DNA of 64,000 nucleotides, from positions 27,028 to 91,027 of the forward strand of contig CAMCXW010000003.1 of the NCBI GenBank assembly GCA_945883625.1, in the 5' to 3' direction. The position numbers were made by a program, and so were the translations under genes. The notes under the pieces are model-generated. The model had not been told where the DNA came from, ran no database searches, and saw only the letters and a list, made by a program, of their open reading frames with translations. The stretch comes from Spirosoma fluviale (lineage in GTDB: Bacteria > Bacteroidota > Bacteroidia > Cytophagales > Spirosomataceae). The first letter of the stretch is position 1. Each line of letters starts with the position of its first letter. Below are positions 48,444 through 58,428 of this stretch, piece after piece.

Positions 48444-50884
48444 ACATTCGCCATTAATCGCCACGCCCCAGGCACTCCCGCAGGTAGTTGACGGAAGAAT
48501 ACAAGTCCTGTGTAAATGAATTGACCTTTTCCGTAACGAGCCACAGCAATATTTCCCTTTTGTTCCGCTTCACCCGGATCAGTAAATGCTAATGGAAATT
48601 TAAAGTTTGGATCGGATGATTCAGCTAAGTAAATACTGCGTTCTTGAACCCAATCAGCAAAATCAGATTCTTTTATCTCATTTGGTTTGTGAAAAATAGG
48701 AAGATCCACCAAGAATTTTGGTGTAGCTTCTTCTTTAGTAATTCGGTTACGGGTAATGGCCAAAGGGTATGGGCCCATTTGGCTTTTTAATGGACCTAAA
48801 TTACTCTGAGTGTTGTACTGAACCACATAATTTCCACCTTGCTCCACATATTTCATTAATTCTGCATGGGCATTTGGAAGGTAATCTATTGTATTATGTG
48901 CTCGAACACCTGTCAAAACCACATCATACTGAGCCAGATTCGTTGCCTTCAAATCAGATTCAAGTAGGTAATCCACTTGATACCCCATCTGTTCCAAACT
49001 TTCCGGTACCTTATCTCCCGCTCCTTTAATGTATCCAATGCGCTTACCTGTTTTCTTGAAATCAATATGAAGTAAATTGACAGTTACAGGTGAAAAATAA
49101 CGCTGTACAGGAATATGCGGGTAATTAATACTTTCCATTTGTAGTGAATCAACCCAATTTCCGCGGCTTGTTTCATAGGCCAATTGCAATTTCCAAGTCT
49201 CCTTACCATCAAATTTTTGATCTTTCTCGCGTACGGTAATTGGGACATTTTTGCTCATTCCCATGGCTAGACCTTCTGGAAGATCCAATGTTCCCAAACG
49301 AGTTCCGGCTTGATTAAATACATCAACTTTCCCCGCTGCGATGGCTCCCATGGCCTTTATTTGTATATCAAACGACTTAGAATCCCCCGAACCTTTCGGT
49401 AATAAAATGTTGGGATGATTGATTTGAAATATACTGCGTGGCGTAATCGCAATCGGTTGGGAATATTCCCCTTTAACTGGATCTACCACGAGCTCCTGGA
49501 TAGGCCGACTGATCTGTAATTTTTCCCCTTCGATGGTCAAAAAGGCATGAACCAATAGTGCAGGATCTGATGCTGCTTGGCCAATCTTCTCTTGATCCTT
49601 CACCACAAAATGCCCGGTTTCTTTGGTATTTACTAACCAATACGGCTGTGTGATTGATTGACGAACTAGTTGAGTATGGTTCCAATTGACACGTTTGTAA
49701 GGAACAACAGGCTCTTTTAACACCGTATCTTTTTCGCCAATAGCAAGTTTCAATGACGTCACATGAATCGGGCTACGAACGATAAATTCCGTTTTAATCA
49801 TCATGGGATCACCTTGTGCGATCGTTCCGCGATTTGTGTTTCCAGCAAAATGTATGCCTGCTGCTTGTACGATCCACGCATCAATTTGCTTGATCTTTTT
49901 ACTCTTCAAGTAGCTATCATCCAGTTTGTTCAACGCTTTACGCACTTGAATCATATCTGGGATGCTTAAATAAGGCTTTTCTGTTTGATAATTTCGAATA
50001 AGCAGTCCGATCATTCGCTCAATTTCAGCACCAGCTTGGCTAATTTGCCAATGGTTTGGCACTCCCTCTTCAATTGAATTTTTAGGTGCAACTCCTCCCA
50101 AGGTTTGAAAATATTCAGTTGACTTTCCATGATCTACGGCAAATCCAAAACCCTGTGATTTGTGCTGGCTCCGACTAAATGCAGCTAATTCCCCCGTGCT
50201 TTGGCCTATACTAGGTAAGAAATTTCCAATTTGAATCTTGAATTGATCTTCTGAGACCGTTGACGAACTACCAAAACGAAAGGTATTCCAAAGCAATCGC
50301 GTTGCTTTCCAAGGTTTGATATCCCCTTTCAATTGTTCTGGAAAGCGTTTTGGATCTGCAGCAGCCTGATACGCCTCAATCGCTAACACCGCCGAAGCCG
50401 AATGGTGTCCATGTCCCGCGCGTGCGTCAGGTGGAAAACGTGTGAATATGATGTCTGGACGTAGTTTACGAATGACATATACTAAATTGGAAAGCACTAA
50501 TTCTTTATTCCAAAAACTTAATGCCTCATCCGTAGACTTTGAAAAACCAAAATCGAAGGCCTGCGAGAAGTGTTGATTTGCGCCATCGATTTTTCGCGCA
50601 GCTAATAATTCTTGTGTTCGAATTAGGCCCAACGGGATGCCTTGCTCATCGCCGATGAGGTTTTGTCCCCCATCGCCACGCGTGAAAGCAAAGTAATTGG
50701 TTTCCCAATGTTGTTCTTGGGCGAACCAGGCCAACATATGTGTGCTTTCATCATCGGGGTGTGCGGCAATGTGCAGCACGGTACCAGTTGATTCAATGCG
50801 TTTTAAATTTTCCAATAATTGGAGTCCGTTTTGTGCCCACGCTAAACTAGGCATTAACAATAAAGCGAGAATTAGTCTTTTCAT
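48425..50884 (-). CDS. PIG-L family (LmbE-like) deacetylase, multidomain
   Basis: VLHIAAHPDDESTHMLAWF; HGHHSASAVLAIEAY; start in ATGA overlap with upstream gene. Confidence 0.92.
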   Translation of the reverse strand: MKRLILALLLMPSLAWAQNGLQLLENLKRIESTGTVLHIAAHPDDESTHMLAWFAQEQHWETNYFAFTRGDGGQNLIGDEQGIPLGLIRTQELLAARKIDGANQHFSQAFDFGFSKSTDEALSFWNKELVLSNLVYVIRKLRPDIIFTRFPPDARAGHGHHSASAVLAIEAYQAAADPKRFPEQLKGDIKPWKATRLLWNTFRFGSSSTVSEDQFKIQIGNFLPSIGQSTGELAAFSRSQHKSQGFGFAVDHGKSTEYFQTLGGVAPKNSIEEGVPNHWQISQAGAEIERMIGLLIRNYQTEKPYLSIPDMIQVRKALNKLDDSYLKSKKIKQIDAWIVQAAGIHFAGNTNRGTIAQGDPMMIKTEFIVRSPIHVTSLKLAIGEKDTVLKEPVVPYKRVNWNHTQLVRQSITQPYWLVNTKETGHFVVKDQEKIGQAASDPALLVHAFLTIEGEKLQISRPIQELVVDPVKGEYSQPIAITPRSIFQINHPNILLPKGSGDSKSFDIQIKAMGAIAAGKVDVFNQAGTRLGTLDLPEGLAMGMSKNVPITVREKDQKFDGKETWKLQLAYETSRGNWVDSLQMESINYPHIPVQRYFSPVTVNLLHIDFKKTGKRIGYIKGAGDKVPESLEQMGYQVDYLLESDLKATNLAQYDVVLTGVRAHNTIDYLPNAHAELMKYVEQGGNYVVQYNTQSNLGPLKSQMGPYPLAITRNRITKEEATPKFLVDLPIFHKPNEIKESDFADWVQERSIYLAESSDPNFKFPLAFTDPGEAEQKGNIAVARYGKGQFIYTGLVFFRQLPAGVPGAWRLMANVLDNRR

Positions 50885-52248
50885 GCGTTTAATTCGTTTC
50901 GTGACCACGGCTGGCGATAGGTTCTCGCCAACAAGGCTGTTGCCTCTGGATCGTTAATAACTGTTTTTGTTGATGGATCGTAGGAAAGCGGTCGGCCTAA
51001 TTTCATCGAAACATTGGCCAAAATACATGAGGCCGTTGAAATATGACCTTCTTGGATATCTGCGATGGGTTTGGTGCCTTTGTCGATGGCAGCTAGGAAG
51101 TCCAACATGTGTAATCTAGTTGCCGGAGCCGCATTTAATTCAATCCGATCTTCCGTTAAATCTTCCGGGTATTTTTCTTTCTCAAAGACACAATCGCCAT
51201 GTAATTTTTGCGCCTTCGGGTCCGTTGGCGTAAAATCATATTTCATCGTACTCATCCGCAAGGTTCCTTTTTCACCATAGATCGTAAGTCCCCATGGATA
51301 TTCAGGATCGGGAGGTGTTCCCCAGGTACGGTGCTGCCAAACACAATTCAGCCCATCGTATTCATAAACGGCCGTTTGCGTATCTGAAATGTTTGATTTG
51401 CCTTCTTTTTGAACATAGATTCCACCCTCGGAACTAATGCGCTTAGGCCAACCGAGCCCTAGCATCCAACGAGCGGTATCGAACATGTGGACACACATAT
51501 CACCCACGATGCCGTTTCCGTATTCATTGAATGTTCTCCACCAGCGCGTGTGAGGTAGTCCATCGTATGGACGCAATGGAGCGGGACCCGTCCACTGATC
51601 ATAGTCAAAAAAGTCAGGCACCGCCTGAATAGGTGGGTTACCATTGTTGCGCATGTGGTAATAACAATACATTTCCACATGAGCGATTTTACCTAATAAG
51701 CCTGCGTCAATAATATCTTTTTTGGCTTGAATTAAATGGGGAGTTGACTTGCGTTGTGTACCCACCTGCACCGTTTTGCCATATTTTCGGGCTGCAGCAA
51801 CCATGGCTTCCCCTTCTAAAACATCCACTGAAATAGGTTTTTGCACATATACATGGGCTCCTGCTTTCACAGCATCTATCATTTGCAAAGGATGCCAATG
51901 ATCCGGGCTTCCAATCAGGACAATGTCAAGTTGATTTTCAGCCAATAGCTTTTGGTAATTTCCATATAAACGGGGTGTTTTGCGGGATGTTTGACGTGCG
52001 GCAACGAGCTTTCCAGCCTGTGTCAACATGTTTCTATCTGGATCACAAAGAGCGATCACGTCTACCGGTGCCACTTGCATGAGCCTAAATAGGTCACTTT
52101 TGCCGTACCACCCCGCACCGATCAAACCGACACGTAGTGGTTTGGCAGGATTAACTAAATCGATTCCATGCGCCCCGAATGTCGAAAGCGCTAAACTTGC
52201 CGAAGCTCCTTTGAGGAAATGTCGGCGGTTAATGTTGAATAGGTTCAT
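50881..52248 (-). CDS. Gfo/Idh/MocA family oxidoreductase with Tat-like signal
   Basis: NRRHFLKGASASLALSTFG; LRVGLIGAGWYGKSDLFRLM; VYVQKPISVDVLEGEAMVAAARKYGKTVQVGTQRK. Confidence 0.95.
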   Translation of the reverse strand: MNLFNINRRHFLKGASASLALSTFGAHGIDLVNPAKPLRVGLIGAGWYGKSDLFRLMQVAPVDVIALCDPDRNMLTQAGKLVAARQTSRKTPRLYGNYQKLLAENQLDIVLIGSPDHWHPLQMIDAVKAGAHVYVQKPISVDVLEGEAMVAAARKYGKTVQVGTQRKSTPHLIQAKKDIIDAGLLGKIAHVEMYCYYHMRNNGNPPIQAVPDFFDYDQWTGPAPLRPYDGLPHTRWWRTFNEYGNGIVGDMCVHMFDTARWMLGLGWPKRISSEGGIYVQKEGKSNISDTQTAVYEYDGLNCVWQHRTWGTPPDPEYPWGLTIYGEKGTLRMSTMKYDFTPTDPKAQKLHGDCVFEKEKYPEDLTEDRIELNAAPATRLHMLDFLAAIDKGTKPIADIQEGHISTASCILANVSMKLGRPLSYDPSTKTVINDPEATALLARTYRQPWSRNELNA

Positions 52249-52253
52249 AGGTT

Positions 52254-52367
52254 GTCAGTTTTCAGTAATCAGTTGTCAGTATTCAGTCGCCAGTCACTAG
52301 TCGCTAGTCGTCAGTAATCAGTAGCCAGTTTCTACTCTCTACTCTCTACTCTCTACTCTCTACTCTA
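52254..52367. repeat. Heptamer repeat locus F: AGT-type array followed by CTCTACT array
   Basis: tgtcagt tttcagt aatcagt tgtcagt attcagt cgccagt cactagt cgctagt cgtcagt aatcagt agccagt ttctact (ctctact)x4. Confidence 0.95.
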
Positions 52368-53116
52368 ATTTTATGCTCCCCCCCTTCCTCCGGAATTTCC
52401 ACTTCCGCATATTTTCCGGTTAGGTTGAGGTTTGTTGTTATTATTTTACTTGTTTCATTTTGTAAAATTAGGGCAATTTTGCCATCAGGTCGTTTGGCGG
52501 TTGTTCCGTTTAGTCATTTAGGTAAACCTTGTAAATCAATGCGAACAGATCCCGTAGGTATAATTCGCGATGCTTGGCCGATAATGTAATAGGCTTGATT
52601 TCGGCTAATTTCACCTTCTTTTGAGATCGTGAGTGCGCCTTTACATTCCGTACATCCGCCGGGTGTAATAGGTCCAAAATTAGAATTATTCACTAAATTC
52701 CACTCCAAAGCTTTGGCTAAATTGAATTTACGTAGGGAAACATCTCCCGCAATATCATCATAACTATATGCCTCACCATCTAAGTCGGTTGCCCCCACCC
52801 CTAAACGCAAGACTGAAATACCCATTTGTCCCGCTTGGGTACCAAATAATTCATTTAATAAGCTTGTGCGCTCAGCGGGTGCTAACGCTAGAATGACATC
52901 AGCAGATCCACCCGTGAGCGTATAGCCAAAACCGTCGATGGACTGAAACGTAGTTTGAAAGTTGATGATGATGCCAGTAGACTGGCCAGATTGAAATAAG
53001 AGACTTGGATTTTCGTGCCACATATCCGCTCGTTTAGGCTGAGATACCCAAACTTGCGCTAGCATTGTTTGATAAACACCTAGTAGCAATATACTACAGG
53101 TCAAAATCCGATTCAT
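52346..53116 (-). pseudogene. GH30 (glucosylceramidase-like) gene remnant: internal deletion plus in-frame TGA
   Basis: N-terminus FQSIDGFGYTLTGGSADVI...LRLGVGATDLDGEAYSYDD fused near 52705-52715 to C-terminal LEWNLVNNSNFGPITPGGCTECKGALTI...ISRNQAYYIIGQASRIIPTGSVRI; after TGA at 52514-52516 same frame continues LNGTTAKRPDGKIALILQNETSKIITTNLNLTGKYAEVEIPEEGG to a TAG in the CTCTACT array. Confidence 0.8.
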
Positions 53117-53191
53117 CGTATAGGTTTAATTGGGGTTCAATATATTGATTTTTTTTTGAAATTGGTGTCCTGACATTTTAAAGGGCAAAAA

Positions 53192-53218
53192 AATACCGCT
53201 AAAATCGCGGTATTTTTT
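53192..53218. terminator. Bidirectional-type terminator downstream of SulP gene
   Basis: AATACCGC-N7-GCGGTATT flanked by A7 and T6. Confidence 0.85.
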
Positions 53219-53231
53219 CTTAAAATAGAAA

Positions 53232-54818
53232 CTACTTTATGCGCTTATGTGCAGCCGCTTTATGACTAGAAACGGCTTGATGTTCTTCTAATCCCACAAT
53301 AGTGACCGTTCCTCCCTCGCGCTCATAATCGTTTTTGAAATGCTCTAAATTTTCCATCACGGAGTGATCAACTAATTGCGTTTTAGATAAATCAATGGTC
53401 ACTTGGAAAGCAGGTGGAATGGCTTCTAACTTTCGCTTTATACCCAGGAAATTTGTAAATACAGCCGCATCTGAAATCTCAACCAAGTAGGCATCACCTG
53501 TAAAGGAAACCTCCGTAGGTGCTTTGAATATGGAACCTAAAGGCTTTCCATTCAAAAGATTAACTAAAACTTCAATTAAAATACCAGCTACAATTCCAAC
53601 CAGTAAATCCACAGTTAGGGTGAATATAATGGTTACCATAAAGATTAATAACTGCTCTTTGCCTTTTTCAAACGTGCGCATGAACTCTTTGGGATGCGCT
53701 AATTTAATCCCAACGGTAATCAACATGGCCGCCAAAGCCGCATTAGGGATCAATTCGATCAAATCAGATGCCATGAGTACACAAATCAGAATGAAAAATC
53801 CATGAAAAAAATTAGCCCATCTTGTTTTGGCTCCATTCGTTATATTTGCCGAGGAGCGTGCGACCTCTGAAATCATCGGTAATCCGCCTAAAAAAGCGAC
53901 TAGCGTGTTCCCGATTCCAATAGCGATTAGGTCTTTATTTGCATTGGATTTGCGATTAAATGGATCCAACATATCTATGGCCTTTACGGTTAATAAAGAT
54001 TCGAGTGAGCCAATGAGCGCAAACATAAGTACATATTTGATAAAGGTTGCCGTTTGTGTAACCCCTTGAAAACTTACATTCAGTTTGATATTGTCTAGTA
54101 AATTTCCGACATGAACTAGTGCATATTTGGGTTCAGTTGTTTGAAAATCTAGTAGTAGTTCAGCTGGAATGGCGATCGCTAATACCACCAATGGAGCAGG
54201 AATTTTTTTGATGATTTGGTGTTTGATTAATGGCCAACCCATCATGATAACTAAGCTAATTATACCAATTCCTGTTGACTTGGGATCCCAGTTCAATACA
54301 AATTCGGGTATGGATGCAAACAACGCGATTGGGCCTTTCCCTTGGCTTAATGCAGGATTAACATCTAATAAAACCGGAATTTGCTTTCCAATGATGATTA
54401 ATCCAATAGATGCCAACATGCCATGTATAGCGGCTAAGGGAAAGAAATCCATCAGTTTTCCAAGCTTAAAAACCCCAAAAAGGATTTGAACCAAACCTGC
54501 GATCACCATAGCACCTAAAGCTAAGTGCCATCCCGTTTCTCCACCGCCAAATTCATTTACAGCACCTGCGACGATAACAATTAAACCTGCAGCAGGGCCT
54601 TTGATAGTCAAGCGTGATCCGGCAAAAAAACTGACAACCATTCCGCCAATGATTGCGGTGATTAAACCCATAATGGGTGGAAACTCTGACGCCTTAGCAA
54701 TTCCCAGACTTAAGGGTAAGGCCAATAAAAATACAATGAATCCCGAACTTGCATCCTGAATGAAATTTTCTTTTAAGCCCGCAAAACCATCCTTAGGATC
54801 TAAATTATGATTTTTCAT
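53232..54818 (-). CDS. SulP family anion (sulfate/bicarbonate) transporter with STAS domain
   Basis: SGFIVFLLALPLSLGIAKASEFPPIMGLITAIIGG; C-terminal STAS domain. Confidence 0.93.
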   Translation of the reverse strand: MKNHNLDPKDGFAGLKENFIQDASSGFIVFLLALPLSLGIAKASEFPPIMGLITAIIGGMVVSFFAGSRLTIKGPAAGLIVIVAGAVNEFGGGETGWHLALGAMVIAGLVQILFGVFKLGKLMDFFPLAAIHGMLASIGLIIIGKQIPVLLDVNPALSQGKGPIALFASIPEFVLNWDPKSTGIGIISLVIMMGWPLIKHQIIKKIPAPLVVLAIAIPAELLLDFQTTEPKYALVHVGNLLDNIKLNVSFQGVTQTATFIKYVLMFALIGSLESLLTVKAIDMLDPFNRKSNANKDLIAIGIGNTLVAFLGGLPMISEVARSSANITNGAKTRWANFFHGFFILICVLMASDLIELIPNAALAAMLITVGIKLAHPKEFMRTFEKGKEQLLIFMVTIIFTLTVDLLVGIVAGILIEVLVNLLNGKPLGSIFKAPTEVSFTGDAYLVEISDAAVFTNFLGIKRKLEAIPPAFQVTIDLSKTQLVDHSVMENLEHFKNDYEREGGTVTIVGLEEHQAVSSHKAAAHKRIK

Positions 54819-54985
54819 GGGCAGATATATATGAATAAAGCACTTGAGTTTTGCTGAGTTTCGTACTGAATTTGGATTCACAAAAATACCGTATCCATGT
54901 AGATATAAGCTAAGCCCTTCTATATAAAACTTTGTCTAACCTGTCATAAGAATTTTTAATTTAATTAGTTGATATCCCCATAAAC

Positions 54986-55020
54986 AAACATTGCCAAACC
55001 GTCTAGGTTTGGCAATGTTT
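54986..55020 (-). terminator. Terminator-like hairpin after HEAT/cytochrome gene
   Basis: AAACATTGCCAAACC-GTCTA-GGTTTGGCAATGTTT, perfect 15-bp stem. Confidence 0.75.
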
Positions 55021-55039
55021 ACCATTGAATTACTTTCGA

Positions 55040-58000
55040 CTATTTCAACGAAGTCAAATATTCAACTACATCACGAATCTCTCGCTTACTCAACATCGAG
55101 CCCATCGCTGGCATCGATGAAGGATAATTTTCACGTGATTTAATCCGGCTCACCGCGATACGCAACGGCTCCGCCTCACTTGTCTTCAACTGAATTTCCT
55201 GATCCGTTTCAGAAATTACAGATCCACTAACTTCTTCTCCATCTGTTAATTTCAAGGAGATCGTTCCATAACCTGGAGCAATCCGTGCACTTGGCTCAAT
55301 TAATGCTTGCAATAATTGTTCGCGCGTCAACTTACTAGCTATCCCCTTTAACGATGGACCTACATTTCCACCTTCACCACCAGCAATGTGACACCGCACA
55401 CATTGTGCCGTTTGGTTGCGATTGAAAATAAAATTACCCGCCTGAATGTTTCCACCAAATAAGGCCTCTTTGAACTCATCTGTTAACGTCCCTTTAGTTT
55501 TCAATGCATCTAATTGAGCAACCAATTTTTCCTCTTTTGTCGCTTCCACCGCTTCCATTAAGTCTAATTTAATTCCAGCAGGTAATTTACCCTGCAACAT
55601 GCGCGCAATTAAATCTTGCAATACCTCCGATGTATTCGCGGGATCCATTTTGGCCATACTCTGCAATACTTGTTGCTGTTCAATAACAGTTCCTTTTTCA
55701 AAAATTGGTTGCACCACAACAGGCAATTGCGCTTTTGAAATCGCTATCTTATCCAAAGATCCCATCGCTAAACTGCGCACAGAACGATCTGCATCTTCCA
55801 TTCCCTTTTGAATAAGCAAAGGCAAATTCGTATCCTTTAATCTGATCAAGGACGTTAATTGCCCACCCCGAACTTTCGCAGTTGGATGATTTAAAAACAA
55901 CTGAGTCTGTTCCGCCGCTACATCTTTAATCCCCAATTCGGCTACTAATTGGCCCGTTGCATTCAATACTTCTGTATTCTTACTGCGAATGAATGTAGGA
56001 ATGATAGGCTGAATCTTAGTAACTACATCTTGTGCATTGCGGTCCAATTTACCACGATGCCGACCATCTACGCGGTCTAATACCGATGGGTCACCCCAGG
56101 TACCCAAGGTCGCAATCGCTTCCGCACGCATCGCATCCGGAATGTTAGTGCGCTGTACATAAGCAACTAACAAATCAATTTCTTTCGCTGTTCCCACTCG
56201 CAAGCAGGCATTAATCGCCCGACGAATAATTACTTCTGAAGTAATGGAAGCATTATTTAATGTAGCTGCCAAAGCAGGCAAAGCCGCAGGAATAGACAAA
56301 TCATCATGAATCGCTCGTGCCGCTTCCGCCACAATATACATATCTGAATCACTTAAGAATCGTGCTACCTCTGGACTAGCTAAACGTCTTAACACCAAAA
56401 CCGCCGCAATGCGCAACGAACGATTCGATGATGTAGCCAAAGCCGCCATCGGCTCCACTTGACCAATCCGACTTAACGCTAACACGGCCGCATGGCGGAT
56501 GTATACATCCTCATCTTTATTTTGCTCAATCAATTTCAATAAACCCGGAATTGCTGAAGCCGCTTGCGTACGTCCCAATGCCTGAGCTGCAAAGAATTGA
56601 ACGCGCGGTGAAACGGATCCCAATGCCGCAATAAGCTCTTTTTCGACACCTATATAACGCACATCCCCAATTACCTTCAATACCTGCGCTTGAATTTCTA
56701 CATCCGAATCTGATAAATAAGGCACTAAATTAGCCGCTATAGCATTGTTTTTGGCTGCCAATTGACCAATCCCCCAAATGCCATGCACACGCGCTAATTG
56801 GTTTTCTTTTTGCTCAATCGCCTTCCATAATTCCACAGCCTGCTCACGCGCGACTAATTCAAATTGTGCCTTTTGGCGAACGCGCATATCTTCATAAGCT
56901 AATAAACTTGCTAATTGAGCTACGCCAGCCTTGGAATAATCCATCTGAATGTTGGCTTTTGTCGTTGCACGCTCCACTTCCAAATCATTCGATTTTTGGT
57001 CCACATCTATCTTCCAAACACGGCCATAATTTTTAATATCCCAGCCCGTAACCCAATCCGCAACGTATAATGCGCCCTCTGGACCAAAACGAATACCTGT
57101 AGGTAAAATACCACTCACCACATCAACCTCAGATTTGAAATCAAACGAAGCGCCCTTTGGCTTTAAATCAAACGACCAAATGTGTGAGTTATTCACGTTG
57201 CCCACAAATTCAACTAAGAAGAATTTGTTTAACCACTTTTTACCTAACGCAGTACCTGGATTGTAAATCATCCCCGTAGGTCCATTGTGGAAATTCCGAA
57301 TCGGTGGAATGATGTAGGCTGCTTGCCCTTCCCAACGAGGAATATATAATTTCTCATCCATCCACACTTTGTACAAATTATTCTTTGGATCCGTGTACTT
57401 TCCATATTGCCAGTTGGAGCGCCAACCAATATCCGCTCCCTCAACAATATGCACTAATCGCTCGCTTTCACCTGGATGGTCACCATCATTGTCTGAACTA
57501 ATGATATTTCCATAGTGATCAAATACAAATTCGTGTGTATTTCTAATACCCGAAGCAACAATTTCAAAATCCGTACCGTCTGCATTAGAGCGAACTAAAA
57601 CACCTGAATTTGGATTAGCCAAATTTCGACCATCTACCGTCGTTATATTAGCGCCAATGTCACCAATCTGCCAATAGATTTTTCCATCAGGACCCTCAAT
57701 CACACTAGACATCCCATGTCCACCAAAACCAATATGTACCGCAAAACCTGTAGCAATAGATTTAGCATTGGTCCAAAGGCCCTTCTTATGTGTATTGTCT
57801 AAGCGCCATAAATCAGGCCCAACGGCCACAAACGCATCATTTTTACGTACGAGTAGGCCACCCGCGACATCCGTAACTTCTTCGTTGAATTGGTTTAAAA
57901 TGCGCGTTCCCTGATCTGCATAGCCGTCACCATTTTTATCCTCCAACTTCCAGATTTCTTCTTTTTCGACCGTTAAGTCATGCCAATCATGTATGCCGTC

Positions 58001-58420
58001 TCCATTTAAATCAGGAAGCCATGCATTCTTCTCACTGTTCTCTGGGGCAAATGTCCTACGCAAAAAGGCCCTGCGATCTTCTACCGTTTGAAAGCCAATC
58101 GACTCAGTCATCCAATCACGATGCCCACGAATGTCAAATTCAGAAACCTTACCACGATTTGCACTATTTAAATAAACAGCTCCCTGATCATCAATGTCAA
58201 TGGCTACAGGATCGGGTGCTAAACTGTCCGATGCCCAGCGCGTAATAGTCATTCCAGACGTCAACTTGATGGGTAATTTTTCTTTGGCGGCTTGTGCACG
58301 CTCGGCAATTTGATCTTGATCTTCTAAAATGACTTGATAGGTTTGTTTTTCTAATGCGCTTGTACAACCCCAAACTGCGAAAGCCAGTAAACTACTCGCG
58401 ATAATTTTAGTTTTTTTCAT
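55040..58420 (-). CDS. Lipoprotein with beta-propeller dehydrogenase-like, HEAT-repeat and c-type cytochrome domains
   Basis: Lipobox AVWGC; GIRFGPEGALYVADW; HEAT-like repeats; CVRCH haem motif and VGPSLKGIASKLTREQLLQALIEPSARIAPGY. Confidence 0.88.
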   Translation of the reverse strand: MKKTKIIASSLLAFAVWGCTSALEKQTYQVILEDQDQIAERAQAAKEKLPIKLTSGMTITRWASDSLAPDPVAIDIDDQGAVYLNSANRGKVSEFDIRGHRDWMTESIGFQTVEDRRAFLRRTFAPENSEKNAWLPDLNGDGIHDWHDLTVEKEEIWKLEDKNGDGYADQGTRILNQFNEEVTDVAGGLLVRKNDAFVAVGPDLWRLDNTHKKGLWTNAKSIATGFAVHIGFGGHGMSSVIEGPDGKIYWQIGDIGANITTVDGRNLANPNSGVLVRSNADGTDFEIVASGIRNTHEFVFDHYGNIISSDNDGDHPGESERLVHIVEGADIGWRSNWQYGKYTDPKNNLYKVWMDEKLYIPRWEGQAAYIIPPIRNFHNGPTGMIYNPGTALGKKWLNKFFLVEFVGNVNNSHIWSFDLKPKGASFDFKSEVDVVSGILPTGIRFGPEGALYVADWVTGWDIKNYGRVWKIDVDQKSNDLEVERATTKANIQMDYSKAGVAQLASLLAYEDMRVRQKAQFELVAREQAVELWKAIEQKENQLARVHGIWGIGQLAAKNNAIAANLVPYLSDSDVEIQAQVLKVIGDVRYIGVEKELIAALGSVSPRVQFFAAQALGRTQAASAIPGLLKLIEQNKDEDVYIRHAAVLALSRIGQVEPMAALATSSNRSLRIAAVLVLRRLASPEVARFLSDSDMYIVAEAARAIHDDLSIPAALPALAATLNNASITSEVIIRRAINACLRVGTAKEIDLLVAYVQRTNIPDAMRAEAIATLGTWGDPSVLDRVDGRHRGKLDRNAQDVVTKIQPIIPTFIRSKNTEVLNATGQLVAELGIKDVAAEQTQLFLNHPTAKVRGGQLTSLIRLKDTNLPLLIQKGMEDADRSVRSLAMGSLDKIAISKAQLPVVVQPIFEKGTVIEQQQVLQSMAKMDPANTSEVLQDLIARMLQGKLPAGIKLDLMEAVEATKEEKLVAQLDALKTKGTLTDEFKEALFGGNIQAGNFIFNRNQTAQCVRCHIAGGEGGNVGPSLKGIASKLTREQLLQALIEPSARIAPGYGTISLKLTDGEEVSGSVISETDQEIQLKTSEAEPLRIAVSRIKSRENYPSSMPAMGSMLSKREIRDVVEYLTSLK

Positions 58421-58428
58421 AGCGTTAA

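Noticed and set aside
48341-52367. Heptamer arrays as CRISPR
   Set aside because: Repeat unit is 7 bp with no spacer/repeat alternation and no cas genes in the window
52514-52516. TGA in the GH30 remnant as selenocysteine or programmed readthrough
   Set aside because: The catalytic barrel is already deleted and no SECIS-like context was seen; pseudogene is simpler
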